Assembly: GCF_900111005.1 (NCBI RefSeq)
Contig: NZ_FOFV01000013.1
Coordinates: 124,001-188,000, forward strand
Source of the DNA: Lentzea albida
Lineage (GTDB): Bacteria > Actinomycetota > Actinomycetes > Mycobacteriales > Pseudonocardiaceae
DNA length: 64,000 nt
Direction: 5' to 3'
The notes under the pieces were generated by a model. The model had not been told where the DNA came from. It did no database searches and worked only from the letters and a program-made list of their open reading frames with translations. This document shows positions 9,301 to 15,402 of the stretch, one piece after another. How positions within the stretch are numbered: position 1 is the stretch's first letter; every line of letters starts with the position of its first letter. The translations under genes were made by a program, and so were the position numbers.

Positions 9301-10776
9301 CATGCCTGGGCGCGTGCCAGGAGGTGGGCCGGGCATGCCGCCGGGCATCGGGCCGTTGCGTCCGGGGACACCCGCGCCCGGGCCGGGCGCTCCCGGGGGT
9401 GCGAGGGCGTGGGGGTTCGGCGTTCCGCGCCCCTGGGTTCCGGGGGGTGGGCCACCGAAGCCCTGGGGTGAGGTCGGGGCGCCTGGCTGACGGTGGTGAC
9501 CACCGGGCGCCTGCGTTCCAGGGGATGGGGCGCCGACGGGCGGACGTCCCTGACCGCCGGCGGCAGGCGGACCGCCGACGGGCTGTCGGCCCTGTCCTCC
9601 GGCCACACCGGTGGGAGGACCGCCCGCAGGGGCGCGGCCTTGCCCACCGGGGGCAGCCATACCTCCGGGTGGGCCGCCAGCGGGCGCACGCCCCGGACCA
9701 CCAGCCGCAGCCACGCCCGCGGGAGGACCGCCTGCAGGAGCGCGGCCTTGCCCACCGGCGGCAGCCACACCTCCAGGCGGACCGCCAACGGGCTGTCGCG
9801 CCTGTCCCCCGGCCACACCCGCGGGGGGACCACCCGCGGGCGCACGGCCCTGACCACCAGTCGCAGCCATACCTCCAGGCGGACCACCCGCAGGCGCACG
9901 CCCCTGGCCAGCATTCCCAGGCGCGCCACCAGCCGGCGGGCGGCCCTGACCGCCCGCCGGCGGACCACCGGCGGCCGCCGTGCCGGGCACCTGGCCAGGC
10001 CGAGGTCCGCCGCCCGCGCCGGGACCCGTGTTCGGGCCGCCCGCCGGGTTCGTCGTGCGAGAGGGTGCACCGCCTCCAGGAGGTGCACCCGCCGGGGACG
10101 AAGGGGCCAGGCCGGGCGGTCGTCCGCCCGGTGCGCCTGCCGCCGGAGTCGTGCGCGGCGCGCTCGACGTGGTCGTGGGGCCGCCGAGCTTGTCGGGCAC
10201 CCGCGCCGGCGGGCCGCCGAGGCCCGGTGTTCTGGCGGAGCCGGTGCCCGAGGTGCCGCCGGGGATCGACGGCGTTGCCGAGGCGCGGTTGCCCGAGGAG
10301 GACGACGCCGAAGAAGAAGGGGTGCTGCTCGACGAGTTGCTGGAGGGCTGGGCCGGCGTCTTCGACTGGATGCGGTTCATCGACGACGCGGCCGACTGGT
10401 CGGCGTCGCGCGCGGTGCGGGCGGTCTCCTTGGTCTTGGTGCCCGCGTTGTCCGCGGCGGCGGCCGCCTTCTCGGCGCCGCCGCGGGCCGTCTGGATCGC
10501 GCGGTCTGCGTGTTGCATCGCCACCTGGCCGAACACGCCCGCGCTGCCCGAGGTGGCGTTGATGTTCAGCTTGGCCGCGACCGACGAGCGGACCTGGTCA
10601 CCTCGGCTGGTGATCTTGCCGCCGAGCGACTCGACGGCGTCCGGGTCCATCCGGGTGCCGCGGCCGCCGACGCCACCCGGCGACGGAGAAGACGACGACG
10701 GAGTGGGCGACGACGTGTTGCCGCTGTGCGAGCTACCGCCGTGATGAGAGGAGGACCCCCGAGTCCGGCCGGTCAT
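6304..10776 (-). CDS. Type VII-linked polymorphic toxin: ADP-ribosyltransferase, caspase-like and deaminase-like domains
   Basis: This is a secreted multi-domain toxin of 1490 residues. After a Ser-rich start, residues 43-140 form an ESX-like helical region. Residues about 140-720 are a Pro/Gly linker. About 725-880 resemble the enterotoxin-A/Scabin ADP-ribosyltransferase fold, with R-S-E class residues in order: LYRGDTR near 749, FVSTT, and EGE before LFPGGI near 835. About 1050-1190 look like the caspase-like 'lonely Cys' region of actinobacterial toxins (VVDLHSNEHN, ITLVGCDTG). The C-terminus (about 1310-1490) resembles cytidine-deaminase-fold toxins: VNDSEPKMFEEL near 1342 and zinc-type CMSC near 1458. 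Its ATG overlaps the stop of the WXG gene (ATGA). Fold assignments rest on motifs only. Confidence 0.85.
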   Translation of the reverse strand: MTGRTRGSSSHHGGSSHSGNTSSPTPSSSSPSPGGVGGRGTRMDPDAVESLGGKITSRGDQVRSSVAAKLNINATSGSAGVFGQVAMQHADRAIQTARGGAEKAAAAADNAGTKTKETARTARDADQSAASSMNRIQSKTPAQPSSNSSSSTPSSSASSSSGNRASATPSIPGGTSGTGSARTPGLGGPPARVPDKLGGPTTTSSAPRTTPAAGAPGGRPPGLAPSSPAGAPPGGGAPSRTTNPAGGPNTGPGAGGGPRPGQVPGTAAAGGPPAGGQGRPPAGGAPGNAGQGRAPAGGPPGGMAATGGQGRAPAGGPPAGVAGGQARQPVGGPPGGVAAAGGQGRAPAGGPPAGVAAAGGPGRAPAGGPPGGMAAPGGQGRAPAGGPPTGVAGGQGRQPVGGPPAAGGQGRPPVGAPSPGTQAPGGHHRQPGAPTSPQGFGGPPPGTQGRGTPNPHALAPPGAPGPGAGVPGRNGPMPGGMPGPPPGTRPGMPGGHNPPPNPRSGVPQGGPPVRPGSPGMHPGAPGTHPVNPGMPGSGNTRPGTPGMRPGGPGVPPGGHGMPQNAPGMRPGMPGNGQNTRPGAQPWGQNTHPGGAPNAPGGHRPGGPPQGFHQQAPPAQRQPGMPGHGNAPVPQGGDRRPGGPPQSFAPPARPHQDVPPAPNSFGPPGQQHPDTQPAPDAHQPTPDAHEPIPEEPPKPPHPSYTAPPPGPDGGPPVAIRGLDPSHYGVDPSKVAYRDVPGWMRDENVLYRGDTRSPEEIKAAGGFDVPRPSEEPDLRRHVDSHTNAFVSTTPDEKIAMERSGTGKGKVYVIKAPGGIMTDATLDNVGHDRRYDEGETLFPGGIDWRYVEGWHQVSYDGGRVLGPFVPNPDFIGHRTADSTTAQADGSTDTRDQADTRADRTPPKQEPVTPRHTDTPAKSDVPEQRPAGPTQPLPRQADLPRPSIADRLSGSNEPSPHQTPDRSDRPSTPTHTDRPDAPEPVRHPEPARTEQPHPSQDPVPQHEPQQHESQQHDSDRHDSEKHDTDRRDEEPPQRPQKPLSDRLDSLSEDLDPVVRDHVHTTPAGMSIFDTSQDKNGYYTSRELPRIPGQFVVDLHSNEHNARVGNHPLTPRDVADVIRANPDYRGDPITLVGCDTGRRDDGFAAQLAQELGVPVTAPNTDAWVDYHGNVFATRNTDDGPGWPPNGEWRTFGPDGSQNIHESPYPPGHTPEWGDETPEFAPGTAERRGEREDDFRELREDNREKREEGLDSVRELTGRNPSTDAERRPHERTLSTARYRSDRDGESADFYNFSGKQHDWSPAAEAPQQPPKNERLFETSNATSYDPESGAWRDGAGTPRVNDSEPKMFEELARHQLAEYSGLTPNEVDTALREANKLVDRLDKDDPNYYRDGFKGEVQRTQDRMSLAVDELNKRAMARAEANGTTYTPFSAADISGDLRMVVDLPSAKRDGTPAEFQICMSCQKIMLAYERVFPNMRLEVVNRAGERLYPL
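9530..9970 (-). repeat. Imperfect tandem repeat in the toxin linker (about 20-residue units)
   Basis: The coding DNA contains about seven imperfect copies of a roughly 60-base unit specifying variants of GGQGRAPAGGPPGGMAA. The repeat sits within the toxin's Pro/Gly-rich spacer, between the ESX-like head and the ADP-ribosyltransferase. The array probably varies in copy number between strains and is a spot where short-read assemblies may be wrong. Confidence 0.8.
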
Positions 10777-11609
10777 CAGGCGTTGGCGGGAGGCATGTCA
10801 TAGGGCTTGACCGCGTCGTAGGCGGTCTTCGCGTAGCCGCCGTACTCGGCGAAGCGCTCAAGCCCCTTGACCAGGCCCTGCATCTTCTCCGCCAGCTTGG
10901 CCATGCGGCCGCCGAAGCGCGCCATCGCCGACGCCAGCTTCGAGAGGCGGCCGGCGATCTTGGTCGCCATCATGGCGGCGCGCGTGCCGGCGTACCCGGC
11001 GAAGGCGGCGATGGAGCTGCCCAGCGTCACCACGGCGGACGCGGCGGCGATGAGCGCGCTCGCGATCAGTTCGCCGATGAGGTCCGAGATCCAGCCGAAC
11101 ACCAGTGACCGCAGCTCGCAGACGAGCGCGCCGGACAACGCGTAGATGGCCGCGGTGCCGTCCATGGTCTTGCCGAGCGCCTCGTACTCGCCCGCCATCT
11201 GTTCCATCTCGCGCTTGAACGCGTCCCCCGACGCGCCCTCCCAGTCGGAGACGGCGCGCATGTCCTCGCGGTGCTCCTGGGCGACCATCTTCATCTGCAG
11301 CGCGGCCTGCTTGAGCTGGTCGGTGTTCGCGTTGATCTCGTCAGGGTTGCCGAGCAACGCGTCCAGCGGCTCGCGCAGGAAGTCGACGTGCTCCAGCAGC
11401 CAGCCGACACCGGCGGACGCGAGCATTCCCAACGGGTTCGCCATGGTGGCGACGACGTCCACCACCATGCCGGCGCCGCCGAGCGCGACGTCGATGACGT
11501 CCGGCCCTTCGCCCTCCGACTCCGACGTCAGCGAGTCGACGAAACCGGCGACGCTGTCCACCACGCCCGCACCGGTCGACCACGTGGTCGTGCTGTTCTC
11601 CTCGGACAC
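10776..11609 (-). CDS. WXG100-superfamily-like protein with hydrophobic helices, toxin partner
   Basis: This 277-residue protein precedes the toxin and overlaps its start by ATGA. The central region (about 95-150) reads as a WXG100-like hairpin with 'VSDWEGASGDAFKREMEQM', where W-E-G is the turn. It is followed by an Ala/Gly-rich hydrophobic stretch (about 165-215) and a basic amphipathic tail. Long WXG proteins encoded beside LXG/polymorphic toxins act as secretion partners or helical chaperones for type VII export. That role is inferred. GTG at 11609 is 11 bases after the upstream YbaB-like stop. The hydrophobic region could insert into membranes, so a pore or tether role is an alternative. 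Confidence 0.75.
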   Translation of the reverse strand: MSEENSTTTWSTGAGVVDSVAGFVDSLTSESEGEGPDVIDVALGGAGMVVDVVATMANPLGMLASAGVGWLLEHVDFLREPLDALLGNPDEINANTDQLKQAALQMKMVAQEHREDMRAVSDWEGASGDAFKREMEQMAGEYEALGKTMDGTAAIYALSGALVCELRSLVFGWISDLIGELIASALIAAASAVVTLGSSIAAFAGYAGTRAAMMATKIAGRLSKLASAMARFGGRMAKLAEKMQGLVKGLERFAEYGGYAKTAYDAVKPYDMPPANA

Positions 11610-11620
11610 CCCAGACCGCC

Positions 11621-12124
11621 CTACTGCTTCTTGAAGATCGAGTCGCCGCCGAAGTCGTCGTCGTCATCGCTCGGCCGCGGCGCGGGACGACGGACGGGCG
11701 GAGGCGGAGGCGCTGTGGCAGCGCGCTCCTCGTACTCCTCGTTGAACGCGTAGCCCGGCGCCTTCGGCTGCTCTTCTTCCTCGGGCGGGGGCAGGTATTC
11801 GGTGATCATGCGGTAGGTCTCGGACCCCTCGCCCTCGACCTCGGCGAACGTCTCGGCGACCTTCACCGCGGCACCGCGTTGAGCCTTGCGCGCGATCTCG
11901 AGGATCTCGGCGGACAGCTGGCCGTGCGACTTCCGCATGGCGTCCGCGGTCAGGTCGAGGCCGGTCAGGGCGCCGTTGGGCGCCACGCTGACCGTGATCG
12001 TGCCGTCGTTCGACGACGCCGAACCGCCTGCCTGTGCGAGGCCCTCCTGCACCGCGGCGGCCTTCGCCTGCGCGTCGGCGATCTTCGCCTCGAAGTCCCG
12101 CATCCACTCTTCGGGCGTCTTCAC
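11621..12124 (-). CDS. YbaB/EbfC-family protein, first gene of toxin operon
   Basis: The 167-residue product matches the YbaB/EbfC pattern: an N-terminal helix (about 1-35, WMRDFEAKIADAQAKAAA), a 'GTITVSVAPNGALTGLDLTADAM' sheet, and a C-terminal helix. A disordered acidic and proline-rich tail ends in a run of aspartates. Actinobacterial type VII loci frequently carry such proteins (EspL-like in mycobacteria). Some YbaB proteins bind DNA, others act as chaperones. GTG at 12124 is preceded by GGGGGACAGG. Extending the frame to 12328 would run through the promoter region of the divergent gene at 12235, so it is rejected. It begins a five-gene transcript running to 3517. Confidence 0.75.
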   Translation of the reverse strand: MKTPEEWMRDFEAKIADAQAKAAAVQEGLAQAGGSASSNDGTITVSVAPNGALTGLDLTADAMRKSHGQLSAEILEIARKAQRGAAVKVAETFAEVEGEGSETYRMITEYLPPPEEEEQPKAPGYAFNEEYEERAATAPPPPPVRRPAPRPSDDDDDFGGDSIFKKQ

Positions 12125-12234
12125 CCTGTCCCCCAGCTCACCCTCGATCGAACGTCCCAAAGGATTCCACAGGCGCGCCCGGCGCGTCGGCCGAACGGCC
12201 GTATCGTCGAATCTCACACCTGGAGAAGGAAGCG

Positions 12235-12930
12235 ATGGCCGAGGAGTTGAACCGGGATCGCCGGGAACTCGCCGCCCTGGCGCAGCGGTTCGGGCTGCCC
12301 CAGACGGTGTCGGGAGCTGACTTCCCACCGTCGCAGACAGGTGCGCCGCTGATCGTCGACACGGGCGTCGGGGACGATTCGGACGCGGTCATCGCGCTCG
12401 TCGCAGCCGAGCCGTCGCTCACCCTCGTGTCCACAGTGGATGAGCAGGACGTGTGCCGCCTTCGGCGCTTGCTCGACCTGCACGGCCGCACCGACGTGCC
12501 GGTGGTCGCGGGTGACGAGCTCGACGAGGCGATGACGCGGGTCGTGACGAGCACGAACGGCCTGGTCCGCTGGGCGGGCCTGGGCCCGGCCACGAACGCG
12601 GCCCTGGTCGTCGGGAAGCCCGCTTGCGCGGAGCGCCTGGTGATCACACAGGCCGCCGCCGCTGCGGAACTCCGACGCGACCTGACCGCGGCGAGACTCC
12701 TGCTCACCAGGGCGGAGCTGCCGAAACTCGTCCGGCTCGACACGGTCCGGCACCACGGCCTCGTGATCGCCACCGCGCTTCAACTGCCGTTCGTGACACT
12801 GCGCCGCGCGCACGTCGCACTTGACGAGAGCGGCCGGCTGGTCGAGGCATCCGGCGGTGCGCTCGCACGAGTCAGCGTCAAGGTGGACGAGCGCGCGTTC
12901 CTGGGCTGGCTCTCCAGGGTGCTCGGCTAG
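12235..12930 (+). CDS. Nucleoside hydrolase (IUNH)-like protein
   Basis: The 231-residue protein has the opening signature of inosine-uridine nucleoside hydrolases in altered form: 'LIVDTGVGDDSDAVIAL' (residues about 39-55) where the classic motif is DTDPGxDDxxA. It also has the 'LTLVSTVDE' and 'RTDVPVVAGDELDEAM' segments typical of the family's Rossmann-like core. It is shorter than the usual 300-plus residues and lacks a clear distal aspartate/histidine, so catalysis is uncertain; a binding or degenerate role is possible. ATG 12235 has AAGGA upstream. The gene is divergent from the toxin operon. Its TAG stop overlaps the TAG of the convergent MarR gene inside a CTAG at 12927-12930. Confidence 0.65.
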   Translation: MAEELNRDRRELAALAQRFGLPQTVSGADFPPSQTGAPLIVDTGVGDDSDAVIALVAAEPSLTLVSTVDEQDVCRLRRLLDLHGRTDVPVVAGDELDEAMTRVVTSTNGLVRWAGLGPATNAALVVGKPACAERLVITQAAAAAELRRDLTAARLLLTRAELPKLVRLDTVRHHGLVIATALQLPFVTLRRAHVALDESGRLVEASGGALARVSVKVDERAFLGWLSRVLG

Positions 12931-13409
12931 GAGGCTCCGGCCGCGATGTCCTGGACCACCGCGCACGCGCTCGGCACCGGGTCCTGGTCGTTGACGTGCC
13001 CGGCCAACCGGCGGAGCAGCCCCTTGAACGTCTCGCGGTCGCCCTCCGACAGTCCGGACAGGACGTGCGCCTCGGCGTGGGCCAGGCGCAGGTCCAGCTC
13101 CTCCAGGCGCTTGCGGCCCTCGTCCGTCGCCACGACGAGGCGGGTGCGGCGGTCGGTCGGGGCCGGCTTGCGGGCGACCAGGGAGGCTCGCTCCAGGTCG
13201 TCGAGCAGGTAGGTCATGACCGTGCGGTCCACGCCGAGCTGCTGGCAGAGGGCGGACTGGCTTTCCGGCTGGTCACGGGTGGCCGCGGTGAGGACCTGGT
13301 AGCCGCGGTGGCCGCCGGGGAGGTCGCCCACGGCCGCGTTCGTGGCCTTGACGAGGGCGCGGAACACCACGCCCAGGGTCCAGCCGAAGTCGTCCTCTAG
13401 CGCCGTCAC
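12927..13409 (-). CDS. MarR-family transcriptional regulator
   Basis: This 160-residue MarR winged-helix regulator has the recognition region 'SALCQQLGVDRTVMTYLLDDLERASLV' and the wing 'RKPAPTDRRTRLVVATDEGRK'. It lies head to head with the LLM-hemerythrin gene, the usual geometry for a MarR repressor and its target. I chose GTG 13409 because TATCAT (13422-13417 on this strand) lies seven bases before it, the spacing of a leaderless promoter; an upstream start at 13475 would collide with the divergent gene. Two palindromic sites lie between the genes. Effector unknown; the neighbouring flavin/di-iron fusion hints at an oxidant or small phenolic signal (inference). Confidence 0.85.
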   Translation of the reverse strand: MTALEDDFGWTLGVVFRALVKATNAAVGDLPGGHRGYQVLTAATRDQPESQSALCQQLGVDRTVMTYLLDDLERASLVARKPAPTDRRTRLVVATDEGRKRLEELDLRLAHAEAHVLSGLSEGDRETFKGLLRRLAGHVNDQDPVPSACAVVQDIAAGAS

Positions 13410-13473
13410 CCGACCAATGATAGCCGCGACAGAACGTCTGTCGCGCAGAACATCTGCGTGGCATACTTTCGGC
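13410..13473. promoter_or_regulatory. Divergent leaderless promoters with two MarR-type operators
   Basis: Two related 11-bp palindromes, CAGAACGTCTG (13430-13440) and CAGAACATCTG (13446-13456), lie one and a half helical turns apart. The first is extended to 21 bp by perfect eight-base arms CGCGACAG/CTGTCGCG (13425-13445). They cover the expected -35 regions of both the MarR promoter (-10 TATCAT, N7, GTG) and the LLM promoter (-10 CATACT at 13462-13467, N6, ATG). This suggests autorepression and repression of the partner gene. Confidence 0.7.
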
Positions 13474-14868
13474 ATGACAGATTACGGTCACCCGCTGGAG
13501 TTCGGGGTGTTCCTGCCGCCCGGCGCCGAGGACTTCGCCACGACGTTGCGGCTCGCGCGGGCCGCTGACGAGCTCGGGCTGGAGCTCGTCAGCATCCAGG
13601 ACCACCCCTACAACGCGGCGAACCTCGACACGTGGACGTCGTTGTCGGTCATCGCTGCGTCGACCACCAACGTGCGGGTGTTCCCCAACGTGGCCAACCT
13701 GCCTCTCAGGCCGCCGGCTGTTCTTGCGCGCGCTGCGGCCAGTCTTGACGTCATCAGCGGTGGGCGCGTTGAGCTCGGGCTTGGCGCTGGGGCGTTTTGG
13801 GACGCCATCGCCGCCATGGGCGGGCCTCATCGCACTGCCCCGGAGTCGATCGAGGCGCTCGAGGAAGCCATCGCGGTGATCCGGGCACTGTGGACGCCGG
13901 GGCGCGGGGTTCGCTTGCAGGGCAAGCACTATTCACTCAGCGGGGCGCGGCCCGGGCCGTTTCCGAAGCACGACGTCGGGATCTGGCTGGGCGCCTACAA
14001 GAAGCGGATGCTCCAGCTCACCGGGCGGAAGGCGGACGGGTGGCTGCCGTCGAGCCCGTACGCGCCGCCGCCGCAGCTCAAGGCGATGAACGCCATCATC
14101 GACGACTCCGCGCGCGAGGCAGGCCGCGATCCCAAGGACATCCGCAGGCTCTACAACATCACGACCGAACTCAACGCCGAGCAGCTCGCTGAGGTGGCGC
14201 TGAACGACGGCATGAGCGGGTTCGTGCTGATGGTCAACACCGACGACGAGGTACGCGTGTTCGCGGAAGAGGTCGCACCTGCCGTGCGCGAGTTGGTGCA
14301 GAAGGAGCGCGGCGACAAGAGGTTGTGGGACGAGTCGACGCGCCCAAAAGGCCCGGCGCCTGAAGCGGGCGCCGTCTACACCGCTTCGGGCAGGGCGTTG
14401 GGGCGCCAGCTGATCGGGGTGCACAACCACCTGCGGGAGGAGCTCACCAAGGTCCGTTCGATCGTCCAGCAGGTCGCGGACGGGGTCGTCCAGGTCGGCG
14501 ACGCGCGGTCCGAGATCAACGCGATGACCATGCGCCAGAACAACTGGGCGATGGGCGCGTACTGCGAGAGCTACTGCCGTCTCGTCACCATCCACCACAC
14601 CCTCGAGGACACGAGCCTCTACCCGCAGCTCAGGCAGGGGGATCCGCGGCTGGGGCCGGTGCTCGACCGGCTGACCGAGGAGCACCAGGTCATCCACCAC
14701 GTGCTCGAACGGCTCGACGCCGCGCTGGTGGCCGCGGTCGCGGAGCCGGGGAAGGTCACCGAGGTGCAGGAGGCGGTCGACCTGCTCGCGGACGCGTTGC
14801 TGTCACACCTGTCCTACGAGGAGGGTGAACTGGTCGAGCCGATGGCCCGCATCGCGTACCACCACTGA
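13474..14868 (+). CDS. LLM-class (luciferase-like) oxidoreductase fused to a hemerythrin domain
   Basis: Residues about 1-285 of this 464-residue protein form a luciferase-like monooxygenase TIM barrel (FGVFLPPGAEDF, SIQDHP, 'GRVELGLGAGAFWDAI', 'GKHYSLSGARPG'), the type that uses F420 or FMN. A linker joins a hemerythrin-type four-helix bundle (about 315-464) with candidate ligands in HNHLREEL, HHTLEDTSLYPQL, EEHQVIHHVL and HLSYEEGEL. Flavin or F420 oxidoreduction joined to a di-iron oxygen-binding module suggests redox or oxygen-coupled chemistry (inference; substrate unknown). ATG 13474 has no Shine-Dalgarno site but fits a leaderless promoter. It is probably repressed by the divergent MarR protein. 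Confidence 0.85.
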   Translation: MTDYGHPLEFGVFLPPGAEDFATTLRLARAADELGLELVSIQDHPYNAANLDTWTSLSVIAASTTNVRVFPNVANLPLRPPAVLARAAASLDVISGGRVELGLGAGAFWDAIAAMGGPHRTAPESIEALEEAIAVIRALWTPGRGVRLQGKHYSLSGARPGPFPKHDVGIWLGAYKKRMLQLTGRKADGWLPSSPYAPPPQLKAMNAIIDDSAREAGRDPKDIRRLYNITTELNAEQLAEVALNDGMSGFVLMVNTDDEVRVFAEEVAPAVRELVQKERGDKRLWDESTRPKGPAPEAGAVYTASGRALGRQLIGVHNHLREELTKVRSIVQQVADGVVQVGDARSEINAMTMRQNNWAMGAYCESYCRLVTIHHTLEDTSLYPQLRQGDPRLGPVLDRLTEEHQVIHHVLERLDAALVAAVAEPGKVTEVQEAVDLLADALLSHLSYEEGELVEPMARIAYHH

Positions 14869-14925
14869 GTGCACTTGGGCGTGTGCGGCGGCGCGGTACC
14901 CGCGTCTGCCAACAGACTGGGGTGC

Positions 14926-15402
14926 GTGGACACCAGGAAACGAGTCGATCCCGTCCGGCGCGGTCGCACCATCCTGGGGGCGGCGCTCCTGCTCACAGCC
15001 GTCGCCGCGGGAACGAGAGCCGCCGTCGGGTTCACCTACGGGGCCGAGGCGGAGGCCGCGATCCGGGCGGAGGACGGTCTGGACGTCACGATCGCGCTGC
15101 ACCACGGGATGACGTACGCGTGGCTCGTGTTCGCCGTGCTGACCGGCGTCGCCGCGGTCCCGTTGCTGCTCAACGGTTCGGGCCGGACGTTCGCGGCGGG
15201 CGTCTGCTACGCGCTCGGCATGCCGTTGCTGCTGTTCAGCATCGGCGTGATCGCGCCGATCGGCACGGTCCAGACGCTGACGTGGCTGGCGTGCGGAACG
15301 ATCCTGCTGCTGGCGTGCTTCGTGATGCTGACGTCGGGTCCGGTTCCCCCTCGGCGAGTGGCTCCGGACCGGCGCAGGCCGGTCCGGAGCCGTCACCGCT
15401 AG
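14926..15402 (+). CDS. Small integral membrane protein, four predicted helices
   Basis: The 158-residue product has a short basic N-terminus and four hydrophobic segments (about 13-30, 58-78, 84-104 and 110-132), then an Arg/Pro-rich cytoplasmic tail. I do not recognise a family. GTG 14926 is preferred: CAGACT ends seven bases before it, compatible with a leaderless start. A GTG at 14869 directly after the previous stop would add 19 non-hydrophobic residues and cannot be excluded. The TAG stop overlaps the TAG of the convergent protease gene within CTAG (15399-15402). Confidence 0.6.
   Translation: MDTRKRVDPVRRGRTILGAALLLTAVAAGTRAAVGFTYGAEAEAAIRAEDGLDVTIALHHGMTYAWLVFAVLTGVAAVPLLLNGSGRTFAAGVCYALGMPLLLFSIGVIAPIGTVQTLTWLACGTILLLACFVMLTSGPVPPRRVAPDRRRPVRSRHR

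Noticed and set aside
9530-9970. Regular 60-base repeats considered as a CRISPR array
   Set aside because: They are in frame, encode Pro/Gly repeats inside one protein, and lack unique spacers.
6304-12124. Complete type VII secretion system
   Set aside because: No EccB/C/D/E or mycosin gene is present; only cargo, partner and immunity genes are here, so the secretion machinery must be elsewhere.
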